NCBI GenBank assembly: GCA_934141615.1
Contig: CAKPCM010000021.1
Coordinates: 1 to 16,276 of the forward strand
Direction: 5' to 3'
Source of the DNA: an uncultured Bacilli bacterium
GTDB taxonomy: Bacteria; Bacillota_I; Bacilli_A; RF39; UBA660
Length of the DNA stretch: 16,276 bases
Position 1 is the stretch's first letter, and every line of letters begins with the position of its first letter. Both the position numbers and the translations under genes were made by a program. Positions 1-5,941 of the stretch are shown here, piece by piece. The notes under the pieces were generated by a model. The model was not told where the DNA came from. It saw only the letters and a program-made list of their open reading frames with translations, and ran no database searches.

Positions 1-732
1 TCTAAAAGTCTTTCTGACATAAAGATAGATAAAGATGTATTAGATTTAATTGCTACTATGTCAAACGGGGACTTTAGATTTGCAATTAACTTACTTGAAG
101 TTGCATATTATAGCAGTAGTGATAAAAAAATAACAACATCGCTTATTAAAGAGATTAATAATAAAGCAGCAAGTCCGATGGACTCTGATGAAACAGGACA
201 CTACGACGTATTATCAGCCTTTCAAAAATCAATTAGGGGATCAGACGTTAATGCTGCGCTTCACTACTTAGCAAGATTAATATCATCTGGTGATTTAGAT
301 AGCATATATAGAAGAATGACCGTAATTGCATATGAAGATATAGGTCTTGCTAATCCAAACATGGGTGTTAGAGTTGATGCCTGTATTAATGCTTGTGAAA
401 GAGTTGGTCTTCCTGAGGCTAGAATACCGCTTGGCGACATGGTAATAGACTTATGCTTATCTCCAAAATCAAACAGTGGACATACCGCACTTGACCTAGC
501 CTTAAAAGACGTGGAAAATGGTAACATAGGTAAGGTTCCATCCCATATAAACGCTAAGGCCTTCGGCTATAAATATCCTCATGATTATCCAGGAAGTTAT
601 GTTGTTCAGCAGTATCTTCCAGATGAACTTAAAAATCGTGTTTACTATAAACCTAAAAACAATAGATATGAAAAAATGCTTAAAATAACGTTAGATAATA
701 TAGAAAAAATAAAAAGTAAGGAAAATAATTAA
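1..732 (+). CDS. rarA: RarA/MgsA replication-associated recombination protein, C-terminal part (5' end outside window)
   Basis: This is the 3' portion of a RarA (MgsA) AAA+ ATPase, which acts at stalled or damaged replication forks. The frame is open from base 1, and the ATG at 58 is internal: the upstream residues (SKSLSDIKIDKDVLDLIAT) run straight into the family's 'GDFRFAINLLE' lid segment. About 243 residues are visible. They comprise the end of the AAA+ lid and the MgsA-type C-terminal oligomerisation domain, with the family-typical stretches EDIGLANPN, the GKVPSHI region, YPHDYPG and QQYLPDEL. The Walker A and B motifs lie upstream of the window. It is the only plus-strand gene and converges on the membrane-protein gene to its right; the two share a terminator. 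Its place beside tcdA matches Bacillus synteny. The family call is secure. Confidence 0.93.
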   Translation, partial: SKSLSDIKIDKDVLDLIATMSNGDFRFAINLLEVAYYSSSDKKITTSLIKEINNKAASPMDSDETGHYDVLSAFQKSIRGSDVNAALHYLARLISSGDLDSIYRRMTVIAYEDIGLANPNMGVRVDACINACERVGLPEARIPLGDMVIDLCLSPKSNSGHTALDLALKDVENGNIGKVPSHINAKAFGYKYPHDYPGSYVVQQYLPDELKNRVYYKPKNNRYEKMLKITLDNIEKIKSKENN

Positions 733-747
733 AATTCCTTACTTTTT
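711..747. terminator. Bidirectional intrinsic terminator between rarA and the convergent membrane-protein gene
   Basis: A perfect 13-bp stem (711-723 pairs with 735-747) has an 11-nt loop and is A-rich on one side and T-rich on the other, so each strand ends in a U-rich tract. The 5' arm lies inside the last rarA codons and the rarA stop codon (730-732) is in the loop. It serves the convergent gene on the minus strand equally well. Confidence 0.9.
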
Positions 748-754
748 TGGTACA

Positions 755-2122
755 TTATTCATCATCTTCGTCATCATTTTCATACTCATAATCAAATGAT
801 AAACTCTTATTTAATTCTTCATCTATTTTACTTGAAACGTCAGAGGTATCATCATCTTCTTTTTCTTCTTCCTCTTTTTGTCTTCTTGATCTTTCAAGTT
901 CTTCTCTTTCAGCATATGATAATATTCTGGTTTCTTCTTCCTCATCATTATCAATGTGAACCATCTCATCATCTAAATCATCATCATACTCTTCTTCATA
1001 TGATTCTTTATTATCTTTTTCTTCCGGTTTACTAATAGGAGGCATTTCAATTGTTTTTTCATTTTCGTAATCCTCATTATTTTTATTTTCCTTATTTATA
1101 GGTTTCTTTTTACTATCAGATTTCTTATCTTTATTATCATCTTTGTTATTATCTTTTTTCTTTTTATTTTTCATAACAACAACTATTATAACAATTATAA
1201 TTATAAGAATTGCAACACCTATTATATAAGGAATAATATTAGTACTTTCCTTTTGAATTATTATTCTATAAGTATCTGTATCACCATTTTGAGCGGTAAC
1301 AATTATTTTAACAACGCTACCATCTTCTAGATTTTCATTACCTTCAATATCATAGTTTGCTTTTTTATCTTTTGTATTAACTGTTATATCAAGTTCGGTA
1401 TCTTCTTTTTTAATGTTTAAATAAAACGTTTTAGAATTCTTGTCAAAGTTTAAATGATATCCTCTTATTTTAATACTTTTAATATTAGTATTAGAAGATT
1501 CTTCTTCATCTTTTCTAGTTACTATAACCTTGTAAAATTTAGTGGTATTACTCTCTGATTTTACTGAAATTGTATACTCATTATCTCCTACTTCAAGCGC
1601 TTTAGGACCATCGATTGTAACGGTTGCAGTATCATCTTCGCAAGTAGCTTTAACGGTAGCTTTCTTAACCTTATTTTCCACTTCTACAAAGTATTTAGTC
1701 TTAGTTTTATCAAAAGATTCTATTTTCTCACCATTAACTGTTATACTTTCTAAGTAATTGTTATCTGACTTAGCTTTAGTTGTTGTAGTAGTTGTTTTTG
1801 TCGTTGTAGTTTTCTCATTAACTGATACAGTAACGGTCTTATATGTTGTTTCTCCATCATCACTAATAAGTGATATATCGTAATCTCCGGCTTTTGTTGC
1901 TTTAAATTTTATGGTTCCGTTTTTATTCATTGAAGTAGATCCTTCATAAACCTTTAAATCAGTAGATACATAAACTGGTGCATCAGTTGTAATAGAGCAT
2001 GTAAAAGGTTCGTTTGCATATGCTTTATCACATTTAATGCCATAAGTATCAGCAGCTTTTACGTTTACACTAAAAATTAACATTCCTAGAATAAACATTA
2101 AAAATAATTTTACTTTTTTCAT
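755..2122 (-). CDS. Secreted, membrane-anchored protein with cadherin-like beta-sandwich domains and an acidic tail
   Basis: A 455-aa predicted type I membrane protein of unknown role. Order of parts: signal peptide (about 1-23, ending VKA-A); an Ig-like segment (25-102) with two cysteines (C31, C42); a Thr-rich linker (104-115); two repeats resembling the cadherin-like beta-sandwich family PF12733 (about 122-203 and 213-291, each starting 'L/I-x-S-I-x-V/I-x-G' and ending in a Y-x-V/I-I-V/I strand); a hydrophobic helix (296-317); a Lys-rich stop-transfer stretch (318-341); and a strongly acidic tail of over 100 residues ending DDEDDE. If the topology is as predicted, the tail is cytoplasmic. 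The ATG at 2122 has AGGAG 8 nt upstream and a promoter at 2150-2178. A role in surface adhesion or in sensing is inference only. Confidence 0.8.
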   Translation of the reverse strand: MKKVKLFLMFILGMLIFSVNVKAADTYGIKCDKAYANEPFTCSITTDAPVYVSTDLKVYEGSTSMNKNGTIKFKATKAGDYDISLISDDGETTYKTVTVSVNEKTTTTKTTTTTTKAKSDNNYLESITVNGEKIESFDKTKTKYFVEVENKVKKATVKATCEDDTATVTIDGPKALEVGDNEYTISVKSESNTTKFYKVIVTRKDEEESSNTNIKSIKIRGYHLNFDKNSKTFYLNIKKEDTELDITVNTKDKKANYDIEGNENLEDGSVVKIIVTAQNGDTDTYRIIIQKESTNIIPYIIGVAILIIIIVIIVVVMKNKKKKDNNKDDNKDKKSDSKKKPINKENKNNEDYENEKTIEMPPISKPEEKDNKESYEEEYDDDLDDEMVHIDNDEEEETRILSYAEREELERSRRQKEEEEKEDDDTSDVSSKIDEELNKSLSFDYEYENDDEDDE

Positions 2123-2149
2123 TTTTTCAACTCCTATTTTATATAAAAC

Positions 2150-2178
2150 ATTGTAACATTTTATTTAATTTATTACAA
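2150..2178 (-). promoter_or_regulatory. Promoter for the cadherin-like membrane-protein gene
   Basis: On the minus strand, TTGTAA (2173-2178), a 17-nt spacer and TACAAT (2150-2155). The predicted start is near 2143, about 20 nt before the ATG, with AGGAG at 2131-2135. Confidence 0.65.
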
Positions 2179-2192
2179 GTACTCCTCTTATT

Positions 2193-2399
2193 TTATTTTT
2201 TAGGTTTTGTATTTGCTTTTTTTCTTTTATTATAAATGTCATTTTTATTTATATTTAGGTCTTTATAATTACTATCTAAATACATTTTATCTTTAATAAA
2301 CTTTATATCACTATTATTAATAACATCACAGTTTAAATTATGTCTAGCTAAATTCTCTATTTTATATTTATTTATAAACATTCTTGTCTTATCAAACAT
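2193..2399 (-). CDS. Small unknown protein translationally coupled to tcdA
   Basis: A 68-aa Lys/Asn-rich protein that I do not recognise. The ATG at 2399 is preferred over the in-frame GTG at 2408, because GGGAG (2408-2412) lies 8 nt upstream of the ATG and overlaps the GTG. The start overlaps the end of tcdA by 8 nt (2392-2399, ATGTTTGA on the minus strand), so translation is probably coupled. There is no signal peptide or membrane segment, and the C-terminal 15 residues are mostly basic. Codon use and AT content look like the neighbours. The coupling and good RBS support a real gene, although a chance ORF in AT-rich DNA is not excluded. Confidence 0.6.
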   Translation of the reverse strand: MFDKTRMFINKYKIENLARHNLNCDVINNSDIKFIKDKMYLDSNYKDLNINKNDIYNKRKKANTKPKK

Positions 2400-3075
2400 T
2401 TTTATCACTCCCTAAAATATCATTTATAACGTAACTTGCAAGAAGTATACCTGCACAGTTAGGAACCATCGCCATAGATCCTACCTTTCCAGCTTGTTTT
2501 ATTAAAGGTACCTCTTTTGAACAAACAACTGGAAGTTTATAGGTGATGTTTTCTTTTCTAAGCGTATACCTTAGTTTTTTTGCTAAAGGATCATACTCGG
2601 TTTTCCAAATGTTTGATATGGTAAGTAGGGATGGATTTACTCTGTTTCCAGTACCACATGAAGATATAATTTTAATACCATTTTTTATAGCATGTTTAAC
2701 TAATAAAACCTTGGCTTTTATATCATCACAAGCATCAATTATATAATCAGTTAAAGGAAGTGATAAATTATCATCCACTTTTTCATTAATTGCTCTAACA
2801 AAAACATCCGGGTTAATTAATTTTATTCTTTCTTCTGCAATTAATACTTTTGATTTACCGATATTATTAGTTAAACTAAGTATTTGCCTATTTAAGTTAC
2901 TTTCCTCAAAATCATCAAAATCTATTATTGTAATGGACGAAATGCCGCTTCTTATTAACATCTCAAGACAAGAACCACCAACTCCGCCTACGCCTACTAG
3001 TAAAACACTTGTATTTTTTAATTTATCTATCTTTTCATCATCTATTATTTTTCTTGTTCTTTCAAACATATCCAT
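2392..3075 (-). CDS. tcdA: tRNA threonylcarbamoyladenosine dehydratase (TcdA/YgdL/YrvM family)
   Basis: An E1-like ATP-dependent enzyme that cyclises t6A at position 37 of ANN-decoding tRNAs to ct6A. The protein has 227 aa from the chosen ATG. It shows the nucleotide-binding loop GVGGVGG near residue 30, the following acidic strand (TIIDFDDFEESNLNRQ), the conserved IDACDDIKAK segment and an SSCGTGNR segment; the C-terminal part contains VVCSKE. Two cysteines lie in those last two segments. Start choice: GTG 3084, ATG 3075 and ATG 3069 are all in frame; AGGTGAT at 3080-3086 is close to 3075 and well spaced for 3069. It is the direct neighbour of 6S RNA and near rarA, as in Bacillus. It ends in TGA, which shows that UGA is a stop codon here. 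Confidence 0.92.
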   Translation of the reverse strand: MDMFERTRKIIDDEKIDKLKNTSVLLVGVGGVGGSCLEMLIRSGISSITIIDFDDFEESNLNRQILSLTNNIGKSKVLIAEERIKLINPDVFVRAINEKVDDNLSLPLTDYIIDACDDIKAKVLLVKHAIKNGIKIISSCGTGNRVNPSLLTISNIWKTEYDPLAKKLRYTLRKENITYKLPVVCSKEVPLIKQAGKVGSMAMVPNCAGILLASYVINDILGSDKNV

Positions 3076-3092
3076 ATATATCACCTAGTTAA

Positions 3093-3121
3093 ATTATATA
3101 AATTTTAATAATTTTTTGCAA
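3093..3121 (-). promoter_or_regulatory. Promoter for tcdA
   Basis: TTGCAA (3116-3121), a 17-nt spacer and TATAAT (3093-3098) on the minus strand, directly after the 6S U-tract. The predicted start is near 3086, at the A of AGGTG, giving a leader of only about 11-17 nt. Confidence 0.65.
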
Positions 3122-3122
3122 T

Positions 3123-3302
3123 AAAAAAATGACCCAGAGAGTCGTTTACTAGCAAGATAAACCTGCAAACTAACGCAGGTGGGCATCCCACAATGATTTT
3201 AGACTTCTTAAATAAATTTAAGCATGAACACCATCATTGATTCTGATTCCCTTTAAAATCTTAGCGGGTTAAATGTGCTAGCTCGCGATATCTCCAGGTC
3301 AC
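3123..3302 (-). ncRNA. ssrS: 6S RNA
   Basis: A regulatory RNA of about 180 nt that binds the housekeeping RNA polymerase holoenzyme. The 5' and 3' ends form a long closing stem: 3291-3304 pairs with 3127-3140 over 14 bp including G-U pairs, and the 3' arm runs into a 7-U tract (3123-3129). Inside are a second 6-bp stem (3276-3281 with 3149-3154), a hairpin ACCUGC/GCAGGU (3161-3180) on the 3' side of the bubble, and an AUCGCGAGC motif comparable to UUCGCAAGC in E. coli 6S. The position between aspS and tcdA is that of B. subtilis bsrA (6S-1). It has its own strong promoter and no ORF on this strand. Not confirmed by covariance search. Confidence 0.85.
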
Positions 3303-3306
3303 TTAT

Positions 3307-3336
3307 ATTATATCACTAATTAATATATTTATACAA
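3307..3336 (-). promoter_or_regulatory. Extended -10 promoter of 6S RNA
   Basis: On the minus strand, TTGTAT (3331-3336), an 18-nt spacer and TATAAT (3307-3312) preceded by TGA, forming TGnTATAAT. The predicted start is G3300 or G3302, exactly at the base of the 6S closing stem. Confidence 0.75.
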
Positions 3337-3358
3337 GTGTTATAAATAAACTTTACAC

Positions 3359-4009
3359 TTAAGAATAATTAAAATATGAAATGAATTCTTCCATCAAGCT
3401 TATTATGTTTTCTAGCGAATCATCTTCATCACTAGTTTCTAATCTCTTGTTATTTATAACTATCCTCATCGCAGGAATACCACATATCAAGGAAGTTACG
3501 TTTATAATTTCATTTTCTTTTTCTTTATTAGGAACGTTATTTTCATCAATTTTTATATTATACTTAACTCCAAGTTCTTTAAGTCTGTCAAATAAGTAAT
3601 CCATTCCCCTTAAAGTTTCCCTGTTATTTGTTACTATATCCATATCTGTATCATCTTTAAACGTACTAGAATGAATGTCTAATAATAATTTAATATTATA
3701 TGAATTGACAAGATTAACAATTGCGTTTTTATATGCGTTTTCCTCATCCGTATTAGGATCTGCATGGGTAAATATTTGAAATATAGCATATGATGATGTA
3801 GCATTTGCCAAAAATCTTGTAAGTGCTCCAGTATACTTTTCAGCATCTCTTACATCTTCGCCGCGTATTTGATTAACTGAGTGAGGTGCAGAAAGCAAAA
3901 CAGGAACGTTTCCTGATAAAACACGGTATTTTTCCTCTGTCCACACGTTTGTGCCAAAGTATTCATTGTTAGCAAAATCAGCTTCTAAACCTATTATTTC
4001 CTCGTTCAT
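3359..4009 (-). CDS. N-formylglutamate amidohydrolase-like putative metallohydrolase
   Basis: A 216-aa soluble protein. Two motifs suggest the N-formylglutamate amidohydrolase / zinc carboxypeptidase-like fold: LLSAPHS near residues 38-44 (H43) followed by RGED (E51), and LLLDIHSS at 108-115 (D111, H113). These would supply metal ligands. There is no signal peptide, so it is probably cytoplasmic. It is shorter than typical FGases, and the substrate is unknown; N-formylglutamate itself is not implied, since no hut genes are nearby. The ATG at 4009 has GGAGTGGGAG just upstream and a promoter at 4039-4067. It sits alone between the aspS terminator and 6S RNA, a position without such a gene in Bacillus, which suggests lineage-specific insertion. 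Fold call moderate, function weak. Confidence 0.6.
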   Translation of the reverse strand: MNEEIIGLEADFANNEYFGTNVWTEEKYRVLSGNVPVLLSAPHSVNQIRGEDVRDAEKYTGALTRFLANATSSYAIFQIFTHADPNTDEENAYKNAIVNLVNSYNIKLLLDIHSSTFKDDTDMDIVTNNRETLRGMDYLFDRLKELGVKYNIKIDENNVPNKEKENEIINVTSLICGIPAMRIVINNKRLETSDEDDSLENIISLMEEFISYFNYS

Positions 4010-4038
4010 ACTCCCACTCCTATTCTTAATCTAAATTA

Positions 4039-4067
4039 ATTATATATTATTTTTAGTTAAAATACAA
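4039..4067 (-). promoter_or_regulatory. Promoter for the FGase-like gene
   Basis: TTGTAT (4062-4067), a 17-nt spacer and TATAAT (4039-4044) on the minus strand, with predicted start near 4032. Confidence 0.65.
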
Positions 4068-4075
4068 TAATGAAT

Positions 4076-4103
4076 AAAAAAAGAACTATATAAAAGTTCT
4101 TTT
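4076..4103 (-). terminator. Intrinsic terminator after aspS
   Basis: A perfect 9-bp stem (4095-4103 with 4079-4087), a 7-nt loop, and a minus-strand U run from 4082 to 4076. It starts 13 nt after the aspS stop codon and closes the hisS operon. Confidence 0.85.
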
Positions 4104-4116
4104 AACGTAAACAATG

Positions 4117-5418
4117 TTAAGGAGTAATTCTATTAGGTCCTCTAAATAAGAACATTGTTTCTTTTAGTGATGGTAATCCTAATAACAACATTGTTAATCT
4201 ATCAATACCAAGGGCAAATCCTCCGTGTGGTGGACATCCATATTTAAAGAAATCTTTGTAAAATTTGATGTCATCTCCCAAGCCTTTTTCCTCTGCTTGT
4301 TTTACTAAAATATCATATCTATGTTCCCTTTGAGCTCCTGTAGTTATTTCTGTACCTTTCCATATAAGATCATATCCTTGAGGAACATCATTTTTTCTCA
4401 TATGATAAAACGCTCTTTTAGTTTTACTAAAATCTGTTACAAAAATAAATTCGTGTCCAAATTCTTCCATGGCATAGCGACTAGTTAGTTTTTCTGCCTC
4501 GGCATTCATGTCACCAACATCATGATCAGGAACCTTATAACCGTACTTTTCAGTTAGCTTTTCATACAAATCTTGTAATTTGATTCTTGGAAATGGTTTA
4601 GTTGGCACTACAACATCAACACCGTATGTCTCTTTAATTAAATCGCCATATTTTTCCTTTACTGCCTTTAATCCTTCTATCAATAAATCCTCTTCTAAAT
4701 CCATTACATCTTCATATGAGTCTATGTAACTAAATTCTATATCAAACGAAGTAAATTCTGTAGCATGACGATTAGTATTGGAATTTTCCGCTCTAAAACA
4801 AGGTGCAACCTCAAATACTCTTCCAAATCCTGATGCCATAGCCATTTGTTTATAAAATTGTGGAGATTGCGCTAAATAGGCTTTATTTCCAAAATAATCT
4901 ACCTCAAACACTTCACTTCCAGATTCAGAAGCTGCTCCAATCAATTTTGGAGTATGTATTTCAGTAAAATCATTATCATACAAATATTTTCTCATTGCTC
5001 TTACAAACTCGCTTTGAATCTTAAATATATTCATGTTATAGTCGTTTCTTAAATCAATAAATCTATTATCCATTCTAGTATCAATTTGAGCAGCATCTTT
5101 ATTAGTAATGCTAATTGGTAATTCTGGTGCAGCTAAACTTGTTATTTCAAGACTAGAAGGTATTATTTCCATACCACCCATTTTAACGTTTTCGTTTTTT
5201 ACTAATTTACCTGTTACTTTAATAGTTGATTCGTTTGTTAAGCCTTCAACTTTTTTAACCATTTCAGCATTCTTTTCTTCTGATTTTTCTATTGTTATTT
5301 GAACTCTTTGAGTACCATTTCTAAGCACTATAAATTGAACCCATTTAATGTTTCTAACTTTTTCTGCAAAACCAGAAATTGTTATTTCTTTATCTATGTA
5401 TTTTTCAAATTCTATCAT
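4117..5418 (-). CDS. aspS: Aspartyl-tRNA synthetase, archaeal/eukaryal type
   Basis: A class IIb synthetase that charges tRNA-Asp. At 433 aa it lacks the GAD insertion that brings bacterial AspRS to about 590 aa. The N-terminal OB-fold anticodon-binding domain (about 1-95) is followed by a catalytic core with DTRMDNRFIDLR (113-124), LAQSPQFYKQ (182-191), motif 2 FRAEN (208-212), an ITTGAQREHRYD stretch (358-369), motif 3 GIDRL (404-408) and a C-terminal RITP. These features match the archaeal-type AspRS family (COG0017), some members of which also charge tRNA-Asn. At the position aligning with W26 of discriminating archaeal enzymes I read E19, which would fit a non-discriminating enzyme, but the alignment is by eye. 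AAAGGA is 9 nt before the ATG. Last gene of the T-box operon. Confidence 0.93.
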   Translation of the reverse strand: MIEFEKYIDKEITISGFAEKVRNIKWVQFIVLRNGTQRVQITIEKSEEKNAEMVKKVEGLTNESTIKVTGKLVKNENVKMGGMEIIPSSLEITSLAAPELPISITNKDAAQIDTRMDNRFIDLRNDYNMNIFKIQSEFVRAMRKYLYDNDFTEIHTPKLIGAASESGSEVFEVDYFGNKAYLAQSPQFYKQMAMASGFGRVFEVAPCFRAENSNTNRHATEFTSFDIEFSYIDSYEDVMDLEEDLLIEGLKAVKEKYGDLIKETYGVDVVVPTKPFPRIKLQDLYEKLTEKYGYKVPDHDVGDMNAEAEKLTSRYAMEEFGHEFIFVTDFSKTKRAFYHMRKNDVPQGYDLIWKGTEITTGAQREHRYDILVKQAEEKGLGDDIKFYKDFFKYGCPPHGGFALGIDRLTMLLLGLPSLKETMFLFRGPNRITP

Positions 5419-5436
5419 TTTATTATTCCTTTCATT

Positions 5437-5931
5437 TTAGCTTTTTATTTCCATTTCCCTAGATATAAATCTATCAACATATCTTTCATGTTTATCATGA
5501 TTTATTTTTTCTTCATGTGACATGTAAAAATCATTAAATTCATCGTTTTTTCTTAATATATTAAATAGTGTATTTAATTGTTCTTCAGTAATTTCTCGTT
5601 CATTTACCGATCTATCTGGATATATTATTATCGGTTTTCTTGATTCAGCATCATGTCCATAATATACATATCCATAAAAGTGTACTAATACATCTTGTTT
5701 GTTCTTTAATCTAGAAATTATGTATAGCAAACTTCCATTTGGGTTTGCAAGGCGTTTTACATAATCAAGTTTTCTTGTAACATATTCTTCTGCCCATTCT
5801 ATATGAGTTGGGTTATGTTTATTTTTAACACTTACTTTATAAAATGAACCATTTGGTGCGATAAAACCATCATATTTTATTATTTCGTTTATATCAGAAA
5901 TCGGTTTAAATGTATTTTCATCCATCTTCAT
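5437..5931 (-). CDS. Unknown protein within the hisS-aspS operon
   Basis: A 164-aa protein that I do not recognise. It lies 10 nt after hisS and 18 nt before aspS, so it is co-transcribed with both and under the same T-box leader. It has no signal peptide or membrane helix. The N-terminal third holds YDGFIAPNGSFYKVS (about 20-34) and HIEWAEEYV (43-51), which read like a small globular fold. The middle has hydrophobic strands (SLLYIIS, DVLVHFYGYVYYG), and the C-terminal 50 residues are highly charged (SHEEKINHDKHERYVDRF). The ATG at 5931 has only a weak SD-like AGTAAG upstream; ATG 5925 is an alternative. Translation may depend on coupling to hisS. No function can be assigned. Confidence 0.75.
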   Translation of the reverse strand: MKMDENTFKPISDINEIIKYDGFIAPNGSFYKVSVKNKHNPTHIEWAEEYVTRKLDYVKRLANPNGSLLYIISRLKNKQDVLVHFYGYVYYGHDAESRKPIIIYPDRSVNEREITEEQLNTLFNILRKNDEFNDFYMSHEEKINHDKHERYVDRFISREMEIKS

Positions 5932-5941
5932 AATATTCTAC

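Noticed and set aside
796..1035. Plus-strand 79-aa ORF opposite the acidic tail of the membrane protein
   Set aside because: It is the reverse of low-complexity GAT/GAA codons; it gives a Leu/His-rich shadow without an RBS.
3320..3362. Possible terminator after the FGase-like gene (AAGTGT ... ACACTT)
   Set aside because: Only 6 bp with a loop of about 14 nt and no U-tract; it overlaps the 6S promoter and is not convincing.
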